Part shown: piece by piece, positions 53,801 through 64,000 of the stretch
Position numbering within the stretch: position 1 is the first letter of the stretch
Layout of the letters: each line of letters begins with the position of its first letter
NCBI GenBank assembly: GCA_030018315.1
Contig: JASEGA010000002.1
Coordinates: forward strand, 62,001-126,000
DNA: 64,000 bases
From: a bacterium
GTDB lineage: Bacteria; Hydrothermota; UBA3073; JACQXS01; JAGMCI01
Reading direction: 5' to 3'
Made by a program: the position numbers and the translations under genes
The notes under the pieces: generated by a model
Database searches by the model: none
What the model was told of the DNA's origin: nothing
The model's input: the letters and a program-made list of their open reading frames with translations, nothing else

Positions 53801-54646
53801 GATGGAAATAACTGGGATACACTTGATTTTATAGGGTCTGGTGGTGCATTAGATAGTATTTATATGGGAAACGATTGGGTTATTGGAGCATACCCACTTA
53901 ATTATCCAGTTGGCTCTGAACTTAGAGTCAGGTTTAGTTTTATATCTGATAAAGAGGATGTAGGTGAAGGCTTTTACATTGATGATATCCAAGTTGGGTA
54001 TCCAGTCCAGATAGCTAATCTTAGGATTAATGATTCATTAGGAAATCTTGACAGTGAGTTAAATCCTGGTGAGATAGTGAATTTTAGGGTTGAACTCATA
54101 AATACTGGAACATCTAGCATTAGTGATGCTTATGCATTACTCACAAGTTACGACCCTTACATTACTATTTTAGATGATAGTTCTTACTTTGGTAACATTG
54201 AACCGGGAAATTTGGCCAATAATTTTACTAATCAATATCTACTTAAATGTAGCCAATTTGCTACACCGGGTTCTAAGGTTAGATTTGCTTTAAAAATTAT
54301 AGGTAATTATGGCTCCTATGTCTGTATAAAGAATTTTACCACTAAAATTGGACCAAAAGTTGGAATAGAAGAAAATGTGGCTTACAAATTTTACCTATCA
54401 CAAAATAAACCAAATCCATTCATAAACAAGACGATTATTTGTTATTCACTGCCAAGATATGAGCCACAAGTCCGACTCACAATCTACGACCTTGCAGGAA
54501 GAGTTGTTCAAACGCTTATAGATAAGCCTCAAGACCCTGGTCTCTATGAAGTTGAATGGATTTCTGTTGGTGTTTATTCTGGTGTTTATTTTTACAAGTT
54601 AACTGCAGGAGCAAAATCTGCAGCTAAAAAGCTAATTATAATGTAA
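50888..54646 (+). CDS. Gingipain-like C25 peptidase with Ig-like and jelly-roll domains and sorting-like tail
   Basis: 1252 residues. After a short hydrophobic start comes a C25 propeptide-like part (about 30-200). The peptidase region (about 200-570) has WVLLGGDVDIVPARIAY and DLDGDWDANGNGVFGE, a candidate histidine in LLNHAGHGW (about 437) and a cysteine in YSIGCWVGAFD (about 472). Then CARDB-like repeats (NPGDTITLQVTFKNFG and others), a jelly-roll (DNVESGVGGWTHGG) and the final module with NKPNPFINKTI, TIYDLAGRVV and SGVYFYKL. A large secreted or surface protease is likely. An AGGAGG ribosome site precedes the ATG. Confidence 0.88.
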   Translation: MICVLLGLILSMGELTKDIYFKESDILFDRVRGYDVIRLEGCDFTNTPSEPQLPVKTVYFLLPNDSKVKEVKVKSADFKWLPGEYNILPAQLPQILSKRAPINFIEPKLSVYKSVDEYPDKLVEFKGEGSIRGYRIAELLVYPVQWIPKEKKLKLYRRIDISIKLDPISQPTVKNRPKEIETLIKSVVVNSDDLTNLTHTKLIDEFTQSIYEYLIITSDALKSAFEPLRDWKAEKGVPATIRTTEWISANYNGRDLAEKIRNFIITAQDSGLVWVLLGGDVDIVPARIAYAMTCGAGFMPNEDSLYADLYYSDLDGDWDANGNGVFGEVADNIDLYPDVFVGRAPVRNATQVQVFVNKVLNYERNPPADYLKNALFFAEILWHDPYTDGGIGKNMIGELFPSEFNIQKLYQSLGNENPNSVITAMNEGKNLLNHAGHGWIYLMGVGNGYLTDSDIDGLTNGNKQGILYSIGCWVGAFDYDCIAEHWVRNPNGGGVACIVNSRYGWGSPGNPGYGYSDIFDKGFYRNIFKENITHIGQILAKTKLDYIAFSREPDVYRWHQYQLNLLGEPELNIWTDSPCSLEVAHPESISIGESLFRIAVKNGSTPIRGALVCCMKPNEVYDRIYTNEIGEASFYINPSSIGSLKVTVTCHNYYPYQGIAQVFSAGPYPGYWAHRISDSGGNGEINPGDTITLQVTFKNFGTEQADAVTAILKTNDPYITISDSVANFGNIAPGDTAIDDFVFQVNPLCILTHIIQFTLDIINFGSHTLNLMIQTPVLTYKYYLVDTIPEPGDTFNLLISIKNSGTGEAINIDGILYSQNPYITILDSIANFGSLKPDSSGTALYTVRINQTCPSPYFTNFVLNLSTGPYSFTDTFLLKIGYSEFSDNVESGVGGWTHGGTDDLWHITERDCHSQTHSWWCGDDGSQGYHNNMNAWLLSPKFVVGHDSWLSFWYRFDVAIYGVDGIYVEVGDGNNWDTLDFIGSGGALDSIYMGNDWVIGAYPLNYPVGSELRVRFSFISDKEDVGEGFYIDDIQVGYPVQIANLRINDSLGNLDSELNPGEIVNFRVELINTGTSSISDAYALLTSYDPYITILDDSSYFGNIEPGNLANNFTNQYLLKCSQFATPGSKVRFALKIIGNYGSYVCIKNFTTKIGPKVGIEENVAYKFYLSQNKPNPFINKTIICYSLPRYEPQVRLTIYDLAGRVVQTLIDKPQDPGLYEVEWISVGVYSGVYFYKLTAGAKSAAKKLIIM

Positions 54647-54689
54647 AAAGCTAAAAAAAAGTATCACAAAAATCGTTTTTCTTGCCAAT

Positions 54690-54719
54690 GTCATTGCGAG
54701 CGTAAGCGAAGCAATCTCA
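54690..54719 (+). repeat. Short palindromic repeat, GTCATTGCGAG type
   Basis: GTCATTGCGAGC-GTAA-GCGAAGCAATCTCA, with ATTGC/GCAAT and GCG arms. It lies between two converging genes, the C25 peptidase and guaB, where it might also serve in transcript ends. Confidence 0.72.
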
Positions 54720-54721
54720 AG

Positions 54722-56227
<1,506 letters not shown>

Positions 56228-56233
56228 TTACAA

Positions 56234-57512
56234 ATGGGAGATAACAGCAATAATAGGCTTAAAAAAGCGGGTCTAAAAACAAGTGTAAAGGAGGAGGCTG
56301 CTGCTTCTGTAATGTTTGGATTAGGTGATTCATATAATATCACCGTATGCAATTGCAGTGGGAGCGACTCCTTTCCAACTCGCTATTTTGACATCAATTC
56401 CTAACTTAGTAGGCTCTTTTTCACAGCTCTCTGCAACTAAAGCAATAGAAAAAAAATAGCCGTAAAGCTATAACCACAAAATTTGTAATGTTTCACGCAT
56501 TGATGTGGCTTCCTATGATTGGGTCTATATTCTTGTACTCAAAAGGACTAAGATTTATTCCTGTACTTATTATTTTTCTATGGACAGTTTACCTTTCGTG
56601 TGTAAATTTTGCATTACCTGCTTGGCTTTCATGGATGGGTGACCTTGTACCAGAAAATAAGAGAGGTAGATATTTTAGTATAAGAAGCACAATTTGTAAT
56701 AGTGTGTTACTGACTGCAACACTATTGGCAGCAGTTTTTCTTGATTCTTTAAAAAAGTCAAATTTGTTGTTTTTAGGATTTGGTACCCTATTCTTTTTTT
56801 TGCAATGGTTTTTAGACTCATATCAGCCTTTCTATTGACAAAACAGTATGAACCCACTCTTAAAGTGGATAGTAGTTATTATTTTAGCTTTGCCCAATTT
56901 GTTAAAAGAATGAAAGGTAACAATTTTGATAGATTTGTGATATTCATTATGCTTATGTATTTATCAACTTTTGTTGCAGCTCCATTTTTTACGCCCTATA
57001 TGTTACGTGACCTAAAATTTAACTATATCCTGTTTATTCTTATAGCAACTGTAACGCCAGTCTTAATTAATATTGTAACTGGACCATTGTGGGGTAGATT
57101 TTCTGATAGATTTGGAAATGTGGTGACTTTAAGAATTTGTAGTGTATTTGTGAGTATAACCCCACTTTTGTGGCTCATTTCTCCTAATCCTTATTATCTT
57201 ATTTTTGTACCCGCACTTATAGGTGGGAGTGGGTGGGCTGGTTTTGGACTTGCTTCATCCAATTTTATTTATGATGCCGTATCAAGACAGCGTCGTGGGT
57301 TATGTTTTGCTTATTATAATGTCTTAAATGGGATAAGCATCTTTATTGGAGCAACAATTGGTGGCTTAATAGTGAAACTACCGTTGCATCTTATGAATAT
57401 TTTCCTTTTTACTTTCCTCATATCGGGCATTCTACGTTTTACAGCATTCGCAGTAATGATACCAAAAATAAAAGAAGTGAGGGTAGTAGATAGAGTAGAT
57501 AGATATTTATAG
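56234..57512 (+). pseudogene. Major facilitator superfamily transporter, broken by at least three frameshifts
   Basis: The pieces line up into one MFS-like protein of about 425 residues. The start is MGDNSNNRLKKAGLKTS. Near 56337 an extra base in TCATATAATATC breaks YISPYAIAVGATPFQLA. A second shift falls in the A8 run near 56450 (after SATKAIEK), and a third in the T-run near 56790-56800 (after LGFGTLFF). The long frames 56488-56838 and 56805-57512 hold most transmembrane helices (WLSWMGDLVPENKRGRYFS; GPLWGRFSDRFGNVVTL). Two of three lesions lie in homopolymers. Substrate unknown. Confidence 0.8.
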
Positions 57513-57541
57513 AACTAATTTCACTATAGTACATTTTTTCT

Positions 57542-57569
57542 TTGACTTTTCAAGAATTTAAGATATATT
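57542..57569 (+). promoter_or_regulatory. Promoter for the tsaE operon, near-leaderless
   Basis: TTGACT at 57542-57547, a 16-base spacer, TATATT at 57564-57569, 12 bases to the GTG at 57582. Confidence 0.55.
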
Positions 57570-57581
57570 TAAATTTAAAAT

Positions 57582-58001
57582 GTGATATCTTATAGCGAGC
57601 AAGAGACAATAGAATTTGGTAAGAAATTAGGTAAAAAATTAAAATCAGGTGATATTGTAGCCTTATATGGTGAATTGGGAGCTGGTAAGACTGTACTTAT
57701 AAAAGGAATTGTGAAAGGAATTGGGTGCGATACTCAAGTTAAAAGTCCATCTTTTGTTTTTGTGCATGAATATAAAGGTAAATTTCCTGTATATCATGTA
57801 GACTTATATAGAGTAAATAATCTAAAAGATGTCTTAAGTCTTGGTATTCAAGAGTTCCTTAAAAGTGATGGAATTTGTCTTATTGAGTGGGCAGAAAATG
57901 CAAAAGATATTATCCCATTGCCCCATATTAAGATTAGACTTAAAATATTAAACGAAAATATTAGAGATATAAGTATTTCAAATGTTGGTCTTGGGGATTG
58001 A
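57582..58001 (+). CDS. tsaE: tRNA threonylcarbamoyladenosine biosynthesis ATPase TsaE
   Basis: 139 residues with Walker A GELGAGKTVLIKGI, SPSFVFVHEY and HVDLYRVN. TsaE drives the TsaBDE complex that makes t6A37 on ANN-decoding tRNAs. It overlaps tsaB by 20 bases, so the two are coupled. GTG is the only sensible start. Confidence 0.95.
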   Translation: MISYSEQETIEFGKKLGKKLKSGDIVALYGELGAGKTVLIKGIVKGIGCDTQVKSPSFVFVHEYKGKFPVYHVDLYRVNNLKDVLSLGIQEFLKSDGICLIEWAENAKDIIPLPHIKIRLKILNENIRDISISNVGLGD

Positions 58002-58635
58002 AACTTCAAGTTTTACTTTAGGATTAGGACTTGTGGAGGATGATAAAGTGGTGTTTGACTTGTTTGTTAATTCAGGAACTCCACAGAGTGAGGATATCAT
58101 TAGAATAATGAAAGAATGGATAGGCGACCCTACTCAGATAGATGGCTTTGGCGTATCTTTAGGGCCCGGCTCTTTCACTGGGTTAAGGGTAGGGTTAGCT
58201 ACTGTAAAGGGACTTGCAATTGGGTTGAATAAGCCTGTTTTTGGGATTCCAACTCTTGATGCATTCTTAGTTGGTGTCCCTTATACAGAATACAGAATTA
58301 CACCAATTATTGATGCAAAAAGGGGCGATATCTATGCTGCAAGCTATGAAAAGGATGGAAAAAGGATTACACCGTATCTTGCAACAAATCCAGTAGAGTT
58401 CTTTGACCAGCTTGAAGGTGAACACATATTTGTAGGGGACGGGGTACGGGTTTACTCAGATTTAATAAATGAAAAACTCGGTCGTAGGGCGCATTTTGTA
58501 TCTCCTAACCCTGATTTTCCGAGAGGTTCGTGGGTTGCGTCAATCGCACTCAATAGATTAAAAAAATGTGATTTTGACCAGGTTGACTCATTAGAGCCTA
58601 TATATTTACATCCACCAAGAATTATAAAGAAATGA
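57982..58635 (+). CDS. tsaB: tRNA threonylcarbamoyladenosine biosynthesis protein TsaB
   Basis: 217 residues of the ASKHA fold: VLGIETSSFTLGLGLV, GFGVSLGPGSFTGLRVGLATVKGLA and a late P-I-Y-L segment. TsaB is the non-catalytic partner of TsaD. Its stop overlaps the nfeD start by four bases. tsaD is not in the window. Confidence 0.95.
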   Translation: MLVLGIETSSFTLGLGLVEDDKVVFDLFVNSGTPQSEDIIRIMKEWIGDPTQIDGFGVSLGPGSFTGLRVGLATVKGLAIGLNKPVFGIPTLDAFLVGVPYTEYRITPIIDAKRGDIYAASYEKDGKRITPYLATNPVEFFDQLEGEHIFVGDGVRVYSDLINEKLGRRAHFVSPNPDFPRGSWVASIALNRLKKCDFDQVDSLEPIYLHPPRIIKK

Positions 58636-59876
58636 GCTATTTTTTAATACTTTTACTTTTGACTCATATTGATGTAGCAAAACTTAGTGGTATAATCCAT
58701 CCTACATCTGCAAGTTATGTAATAAGGGCAATTAAACAAGCAGAGGATGATGGTGCAGAGTGTCTGATAATTGAGCTTGACACTCCTGGTGGACTTGATG
58801 AAGCAATGAGACAAATAACCAAATCTATTCTTAATGCACGTGTTCCAGTAATTGTCTATGTTTATCCGTCGGGTGCAAGATGTGCTTCAGCTGGTGTATT
58901 TGTTACACTCTCAAGTCACATTGCTGCAATGACACCCGGAACAAATATTGGGGCAGCTCATCCTGTGGCGATGGGTGGAGAAATGAAAAAAGAGATGGAA
59001 GATAAGGTAGTAAACGATGCAGTTAGTTATATAAAATCAATTGCTAAGAAAAAGGGTAAAAATGAGAAATGGGCTGAAGATGCGGTTCGTAAATCTGTAA
59101 GTATTACTGCAGAAGAAGCGATAAAACTCAATGTAATTGATATTGTCGCAGACGACTTACCACAACTCTTAGATAAACTTGACGGACGTGAAATAAAGCT
59201 TGAATCTATGATAAAAGTCTTACACACTAAGGGTCAGGAAATAAGGGAAATACAGTGGACTTTTAGAGAGAGGTTTTTATCTACATTAGCAAACCCAAAT
59301 ATAGCATATATACTTCTTATAATTGGACTCTATGGTATCATACTTGAGTTTTCTCATCCGGGTACAATCTTCCCGGGTGTATGTGGTACTATTTCACTTA
59401 TACTTGCATTTTATGCTTTCCAAATATTACCTGTAAATTATGCAGGTGTAGCTCTTATTATTCTTGCATTTGGTCTATTTATACTTGAAGCACTAACACC
59501 AACCTATGGCCCACTTGCAATAGGGGGAACTGTTTCTTTAGCTCTCGGCTCTATAATGCTTATAAGAGCGGGGATTCCATTTCTAGAAGTCTCTCGTCCA
59601 GTAATAATTACAGTCGTTGCTGTTACTGCATCATTTTTTGTATTTGCTTTATCAATGGCATTTAAGGCAATGAGGAAGAAACCAACTACTGGAGAAAAGG
59701 GGCTGATAGGAGAGATAGCAGAAGTAAGAGATAGAATTGAGCAAGGAAAGGAGGGGAGAGTGTTTGTTTTAGGAGAATGGTGGAAGGCAGAATCTGACGA
59801 AACAATAGAAGTGGGTGAAAAAGTAAGGGTAGTAAAAGTAAATAGACTTATCCTTAAAGTGGAGAGGATAAAATAG
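58632..59876 (+). CDS. NfeD-family membrane-bound ClpP-class protease
   Basis: 414 residues. A short signal-like start, then a ClpP/SppA-like domain with LIIELDTPGGLDEAM, the nucleophile serine in GARCASAGVFVTL, and a lysine in YIKSIAKKKGKNE. Several membrane helices follow (about 220-340) and an OB-fold NfeD C-terminal domain (GLIGEIAEVRD). It forms an operon with the stomatin-like gene, the classical partner of such proteases. Confidence 0.92.
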   Translation: MSYFLILLLLTHIDVAKLSGIIHPTSASYVIRAIKQAEDDGAECLIIELDTPGGLDEAMRQITKSILNARVPVIVYVYPSGARCASAGVFVTLSSHIAAMTPGTNIGAAHPVAMGGEMKKEMEDKVVNDAVSYIKSIAKKKGKNEKWAEDAVRKSVSITAEEAIKLNVIDIVADDLPQLLDKLDGREIKLESMIKVLHTKGQEIREIQWTFRERFLSTLANPNIAYILLIIGLYGIILEFSHPGTIFPGVCGTISLILAFYAFQILPVNYAGVALIILAFGLFILEALTPTYGPLAIGGTVSLALGSIMLIRAGIPFLEVSRPVIITVVAVTASFFVFALSMAFKAMRKKPTTGEKGLIGEIAEVRDRIEQGKEGRVFVLGEWWKAESDETIEVGEKVRVVKVNRLILKVERIK

Positions 59877-59885
59877 GAGGGAATC

Positions 59886-60647
59886 ATGGGTATTGCGATA
59901 GCTTTTATTGTATTTTTTGTCATAATACTTCTCGCTAATGCAATAAAGGTGCTTCCAGAGTATGAGCGTGGAGTGTTATTTAGACTTGGTAGATTTGTCG
60001 GGATTAGGGGACCCGGACTTGTAGTTATCATACCATTCATTGATAGACTTGTGAGAGTCTCACTTAGAGTTGTTACATTAGATGTGCCTTCTCAAGATGT
60101 AATAACTAAGGATAATGTGTCAACAAAAGTGAATGCAGTGGTTTATTTTAGAGTGATGGATCCGGGAAAGGCAGTTATACAGGTGCAGGATTACCTTTAT
60201 GCTACATCTCAAATATCTCAAACTACTTTAAGGAGCGTGCTGGGACAGGCAGAGCTTGATGAGTTACTTGCTGAGAGAGAGAAAATCAACAAAAGGTTAC
60301 AGGAGATAATCGACGAGCAAACTGACCCATGGGGAATAAAAGTATCAGTTGTGGAAGTGAAGTATGTAGAACTCCCTGAAACGATGAAACGAGCAATGGC
60401 TAAACAGGCAGAGTCGGAGAGGGAGCGTCGTGCAAAGGTAATACATGCAATGGGTGAATATGAGGCATCAGAAAAACTTAGAGAGGCATCAGAGGTTCTA
60501 AGTAGGTCACCATCTGGTTTACAACTCAGATTCTTACAAACACTTACAGAAGTATCAGCAGAGAAAAACTCTACTATCATCTTTCCATTGCCTATAGAAC
60601 TTATTAAGCCGTTGTTTGGAAAACAGTGGGACTCAAGCAGTAAGTAA
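59886..60647 (+). CDS. SPFH-domain stomatin-like protein (slipin)
   Basis: 253 residues: one N-terminal membrane helix ([16 protein letters not shown]), then the SPFH/band-7 core ([37 protein letters not shown]) and a coiled end ([17 protein letters not shown]). Slipins form membrane microdomain oligomers and pair with NfeD proteases. GGAGG precedes the ATG nine bases after nfeD. Confidence 0.93.
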   Translation: MGIAIAFIVFFVIILLANAIKVLPEYERGVLFRLGRFVGIRGPGLVVIIPFIDRLVRVSLRVVTLDVPSQDVITKDNVSTKVNAVVYFRVMDPGKAVIQVQDYLYATSQISQTTLRSVLGQAELDELLAEREKINKRLQEIIDEQTDPWGIKVSVVEVKYVELPETMKRAMAKQAESERERRAKVIHAMGEYEASEKLREASEVLSRSPSGLQLRFLQTLTEVSAEKNSTIIFPLPIELIKPLFGKQWDSSSK

Positions 60648-60687
60648 TTGATTAATATAGCCATATCTTTTACGGTCTAATTAAAAT

Positions 60688-60729
60688 GTCGTTGCGAGTC
60701 CCGATAAGTGTTGGGACGAAGCAATCTCA
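60688..60729 (+). repeat. Palindromic repeat, GTCATTGCGAG type with a second hairpin
   Basis: GTCGTTGCGA-GTCCC-GATAAGTGTT-GGGAC-GAAGCAATCTC. The ATTGC/GCAAT-type arms enclose an extra GTCCC/GGGAC stem. Confidence 0.65.
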
Positions 60730-60764
60730 TAACCTAGCAATATAGAAGGGGACACTTCTATTTT

Positions 60765-60880
60765 TGATACGGATATATATAACTGGTGATGTGTGGGTAG
60801 ATGAGGGAGTTACTTTGACTATTAAACCCGGGGTGAAGATTTGGATAGAACCTTGGAGTGATGACCAGCGGAGTGCATAA
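60765..60880 (+). pseudogene. Fragment of an ITGDV-type beta-helix gene, copy 3
   Basis: Reads YITGDVWVDEGVTLTIKPGV, then KIWIEPWSDDQRSA and a stop. Unlike copies 1 and 2 it is in one frame, but there is no start and no continuation. It lies 50 bases before the R2 element. Confidence 0.55.
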
Positions 60881-60931
60881 AAATAAGTTGCAAAATTGGG
60901 AAAATGGATTAATATATAGTAAACAATGGAG

Positions 60932-61018
60932 AGAAATAAAATATTGTGGTTGATAGAAAAAAATATAGGAGTCAAGGAGAGAGGTAAAACCATAAATGTG
61001 AGCTCTGTCCCCTTCACA
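60932..61018. repeat. Dispersed element, partial copy R2
   Basis: Shares AGAAATAAAATATTGTGGTT through GAGCTCTGTCCCCTTCAC with R1 and R3. The left third of the element is missing. Confidence 0.75.
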
Positions 61019-61042
61019 CCCTGAAACAAATAAATGGTCGCT

Positions 61043-61207
61043 GTGAGGCTGTCCAATAATTATTAGAGGTGGTGCAAGAATGGTGAACGACCTTCAAAAT
61101 GGACTCATTTTTGCAAGTAATATGGTGAGTTGTTACTATATATCACCTTATTTTGATGCGAAAGTGGTGAATGTTATACGGTAATTTGAATTGTCAGACA
61201 GCCTCGC
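61043..61207. other. Gene-free stretch bounded by inverted 11-base repeats
   Basis: GTGAGGCTGTC at 61043-61053 is matched, with one mismatch, by the inverse GACAGCCTCGC at 61197-61207. Between them lies a 34-codon frame from ATG 61081 (MVNDLQNGLIFASNMVSCYY) with no clear ribosome site. I see no known element. It may be a remnant of another broken secreted-protein gene. Confidence 0.35.
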
Positions 61208-61252
61208 TGTCCCTTATTTCCCTACAATGGAAGGCCAAAGAGTTATAGGGAA

Positions 61253-62222
61253 GTGAAAAGTTTGATTTTATTGATGAGTGTAGTTGTTTTTCTTTTAAAT
61301 AGTTGTAGGCGAAATTCAAACAATGCAGTAGAACCACCAACACCAGTTTATCTGCAAATTGACGATGGCCCTGCTTGGTCGCCCGATGGGGGTACTATTG
61401 CATATTACCATTCACATGTCACTAAGATCTGGAAGAATGGTGCTTGTTCTGTTAATCGGGATTCAACTGGAATCTGGTTTATTGATACGGCTGGCTCAAA
61501 TTATCAGATGTTTTTAAATCTAAAGGAGTGGAGTGCTGGCTCTCCTGATTGGTCGCCAGATGGGAACAAACTTGCTTTTGTGAGGGGAGCACACATTTAT
61601 ACTATCAATGTGGATGGTAGTGGTTTAACTTGCTTAACTTGTGACGAAGAAGGTCGCTTCTTCTTCCCGGATTGGTCGGCTGATGGTAAAAAGATTGCAT
61701 ATGATTGTACCACTGAGCCTCCTGGAAGGGGAATATGGGTTATGGAGGCTGGTGGGGAGAACAAAAGGTATCTAATACCTTTTTGGCGCTCTCCCGATTG
61801 GTCACCTGACGGAGCAAAATTTGTCTGTGAAGGAGGCCTTGGTTCAACCGGGGCTGGATCTCAAATTTGGGTTATAGATACTACTGGAACAAATGCAAAG
61901 CAATTAACATTTTTGGGCATAAGGAATATAGATCCGGTCTGGTCTCCTGATGGAGCAAAAATTGTTTTTTTCATCACAAGCAAATGGAGAAGTCCCTCAA
62001 GTCTGGGTAATGGATTTCGATGGAAGCGATCCTAAAAAGTTAACTACAGAAGGAGGTGTTGCTCCAAACTGGTCACCTGATGGTAAGAAGATCGTCTATA
62101 GTCAGTATAATGGTTGGGAATTCACTTCTGAGAGTGGTATGCTCTGGATTATGGATGCAGATGGCTCAAATAAACGGCAGCTGACTTCTTATAATGTAGA
62201 ACTTATTGAAGATGGTCCTTAA
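61253..62222 (+). pseudogene. TolB-like PD40 propeller lipoprotein, one frameshift
   Basis: A GTG start and lipobox VFLLNSC (Cys18) mark a lipoprotein. WD40-like PD40 blades follow: PAWSPDGGTIAYY, PDWSPDGNKLAFV, PDWSADGKKIAYD, PVWSPDGAKIVF. The frame is lost in the T7 run at 61963-61972; one or two T fewer joins it to SSQANGEVPQVWVMDFDGSD and NWSPDGKKIVYSQYN, ending at 62222. All blades beyond and before the break are well kept, so the break is recent or a sequence error. Confidence 0.78.
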
Positions 62223-62233
62223 AAGTAAGTGAA

Positions 62234-62373
62234 ATAATAGTGTCAAGTCTGATTTTTTCTCTCGGGAATTTAGAGCTAAAATTAAAATGAAGAAATAAAA
62301 TATCGTGGTTGATAGAAAAAATATAGGAGTCAAGGAGAGAGGCAGAACCATAAATATGGGCTCTGTCCCCTTT
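62234..62373. repeat. Dispersed about 140-base element, copy R3
   Basis: From AATAGTGTCAAGTCTGATTT to GGGCTCTGTCCCCTT, nearly identical to R1 at 33889-34031. It lies just after the frameshifted lipoprotein gene. Confidence 0.8.
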
Positions 62374-62440
62374 GCGCCTTATAGGTGCTGAAGATGTATA
62401 TAAATATGACCATATTCATGTGTTGTATGGAAATTAAGAA

Positions 62441-63838
62441 ATGAAAAAAATATTTATTATATTAGTGCTTTTAACCCCAATTCAAGCATTTTCATGGACG
62501 CCACCGGTTCAGATATCAAATTCTGGAGTGGCTCCCGCTGTGACGAGTGATAAAAGGGGATGGATTCATGTTGTGTGGTGGTGTAAAACAAAAATAAATG
62601 AAGCAAGGTACGATCATATATTCTATTCCTGCAACAGTGGGACTGGTTGGTCTTCTCCCCTTGACATATCCCCTAATGCTACAGGGGCAGGGAATGTAGC
62701 TATTACCACAGATACATTGAATTGGATACATGTGACATGGACAGATTTTGGTCCTTATGTTGGGAAGCTTTACTACACCTATTACAATGGCACTAACTGG
62801 GCTACTCCAATTTGTATGGCTGAGATCTTGCCAAACTGCTCAGCTTTAGGGACGAGTGATTTAATTTGCGATTCTTTAAACAACCTCCATTTAGTATGGA
62901 GCGGTAGTCCTGATATAGGTGGAAATACGGAGATTTTTTACAGCAAATTTGATGGACACGCTTGGAGTTATCCTATAAATGTTTCCAATGATTTACCTCA
63001 CTCTGCAAAGATTAATATAGCGATAGATTTGAAAGATAATTTACATGTAGTATGGCAAGATTATACCGGTAATTACGGGGTACGTTACTCCAAATATAAT
63101 GGGACATCGTGGTCACCATCTGTCCTACTCCCAGATATATCACCTGGTCAATCTGTATATCCCAGAATAGGTATAGATACATTTTGTTTGCCACATGTGG
63201 TATGGGAGGAGAGAACTCCTGGCCCTGCACAAAACGAAATAGTTTATACTCATTATGAGGGTGACACTTGGTGTCCCTGCACGCTATTATTTACAGCCGA
63301 AATTGCCAGTCAACCTGTAATAGTAAGCGATTCTCAAAATAGAGTATATGTTGTATGGACCGGATTGGGAGGATTATATTATAGTTTTTGGGAAAATGGT
63401 TCTTGGTCTCAACCAGACACTATCCCAAGTGCAAAAGGTTATGCTGATTTAACAATAGACAAGATACAAACTACCCTTCATTTAGTATGGTATTCTCACG
63501 ACGGAATCTGGTACAGTAGACATAATTTATTAAGAATAGAGGAGAAGCTAAATCATACTTACGGATTTATGTTAGATACTTTTCCTAATCCTTGCTATGG
63601 AGGAATTAAAATTTATTATAGCCTATCCAAATTCCACAGTGTAAATATCATAATATCAGATATAGCAGGGCAAGTAATTGATAAGGTTGATTTAGGGTAC
63701 CAATCTTCAGGTGAGCATAAATTCGTGCTTCCACTTGGGAGATTTAAGAAGGGAGGTATACTATGTTCAGGTGTTTATTTTCTTACTTTAAAGGCAGGGG
63801 GGCGTATTACAACGAGAAAAGTGGTTGTAGTGCATTAA
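62441..63838 (+). CDS. Secreted beta-propeller protein with C-terminal sorting-like module
   Basis: 465 residues. A signal peptide (about 1-19, IFIILVLLTPIQAFSW) is followed by BNR/sialidase-like blades of the type GWIHVVWWCKTK, NNLHLVWSGSP, DNLHVVWQDYTG. The end carries DTFPNPCYGGIKIYYSLS, IISDIAGQVID and SGVYFLTLKAGG, the shared module. The blades resemble those in the 27693 protein. Extracellular role likely, enzyme activity not shown. Confidence 0.82.
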   Translation: MKKIFIILVLLTPIQAFSWTPPVQISNSGVAPAVTSDKRGWIHVVWWCKTKINEARYDHIFYSCNSGTGWSSPLDISPNATGAGNVAITTDTLNWIHVTWTDFGPYVGKLYYTYYNGTNWATPICMAEILPNCSALGTSDLICDSLNNLHLVWSGSPDIGGNTEIFYSKFDGHAWSYPINVSNDLPHSAKINIAIDLKDNLHVVWQDYTGNYGVRYSKYNGTSWSPSVLLPDISPGQSVYPRIGIDTFCLPHVVWEERTPGPAQNEIVYTHYEGDTWCPCTLLFTAEIASQPVIVSDSQNRVYVVWTGLGGLYYSFWENGSWSQPDTIPSAKGYADLTIDKIQTTLHLVWYSHDGIWYSRHNLLRIEEKLNHTYGFMLDTFPNPCYGGIKIYYSLSKFHSVNIIISDIAGQVIDKVDLGYQSSGEHKFVLPLGRFKKGGILCSGVYFLTLKAGGRITTRKVVVVH

Positions 63839-63870
63839 GCCTAAAACCTTTAGTTAAGGGAGAAGAAAAG

Positions 63871-64000
63871 ATGAAGAAGGTATTATTCGCTTTATTGCTA
63901 ATGCTTTTTACATTTAATTTCACTATAAAAAGTTATGCAATACCCAACCACAATGCAGTTCTAATCTGTGGTGAGACTGCAGATAAGTTAGCAGATACCA
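63871..64000 (+). CDS. Exported protein, N-terminal part cut by window edge
   Basis: Starts with ATG after GGGAGAAGAAAAG and encodes a signal peptide (MKKVLFALLLMLFTFNF) followed by HNAVLICGETADKLADT. The AVLICGE strand is reminiscent of caspase-fold proteases, but too little is visible to say so. It runs off the right edge. Confidence 0.55.
   Translation, partial: MKKVLFALLLMLFTFNFTIKSYAIPNHNAVLICGETADKLADT

Noticed and set aside
56234-57512. Programmed frameshifting in the MFS gene
   Set aside because: Three separate shifts would be needed, one of them outside a slippery run. Decay or sequence error is far simpler.
60727-61056. 109-codon minus-strand frame over the R2 element
   Set aside because: Its residues are the antisense of the ITGDV fragment and the repeat. 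The same peptide start recurs at 62166-62351 only because R3 is a copy of the repeat.

Overview
The window is about 37% G+C by eye and comes from a bacterium whose genes are mostly short-spaced and uninterrupted. Several traits point to a candidate phylum of the FCB group, with WOR-3/Stahlbacteria-like lineages my best guess: many secreted beta-rich proteins that end in a shared YPNPF...SGIYF type C-terminal module, a bacterial geranylgeranylglyceryl-phosphate synthase-like gene, a ferredoxin-fused EtfA, and archaeal-type phosphoglycerate mutase. The placement is an inference; no 16S or marker tree could be run.

Layout. 1-7 kb: a cut-off secreted propeller gene, pcm, DUF2851, prfB, and an operon apgM-etfB-etfA-mazG-like read leftward. 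7-10 kb: a large membrane-anchored coiled-coil protein. 10-11 kb: two decayed genes. 11-14 kb: the conserved block ispE-spoVG-tRNA-Gln-prs-rplY. 14-15.5 kb: an accessory patch with a PIN toxin, a small partner, a TIR-domain membrane protein and tiny membrane ORFs. 15.5-19.3 kb: sugar genes (gmhA, rfbD, rfbA-like), an MNT/HEPN pair whose HEPN gene is frameshifted, the GGGPS homologue and a lone 5S rRNA. 19.4-25.7 kb: DUF1015, a run of unknown small genes, a frameshifted beta-helix protein, and a serA-like/class V aminotransferase pair. 26-36 kb: nitroreductase, gcvT, rimI, PTS EIIA plus a PII-like protein, and a run of secreted proteins and their broken relatives. 36-50 kb: lon, an FAD oxidoreductase, an M16 peptidase pair, MoxR, PHP, RluA-family synthase, RNase PH, a PolB-like exonuclease, gcvH, gcvPA and nadB. 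51-64 kb: a large gingipain-like protein, guaB, a broken MFS gene, the tsaE-tsaB-nfeD-stomatin operon, then repeats and more secreted propellers.

Two signals run through the whole window. First, thirteen genes share one promoter layout: a TTGAC(A/T)-like -35 box, a 16-17 base spacer, a TATAAT-like -10 box, and the start codon only 6-12 bases after the -10 box. This implies leaderless or nearly leaderless mRNAs, and it settles the starts of lon-neighbouring and other genes where long ORFs run through a promoter. Genes inside operons instead carry ordinary Shine-Dalgarno sites. Second, housekeeping genes are intact while accessory and secreted-protein genes are repeatedly broken. Two breaks are precisely explained by short direct duplications (19 and 14 bases), and intergenic spaces hold several families of short palindromic repeats and a roughly 140-base element in three copies.

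No transposase, integrase, CRISPR array or prophage was recognised.
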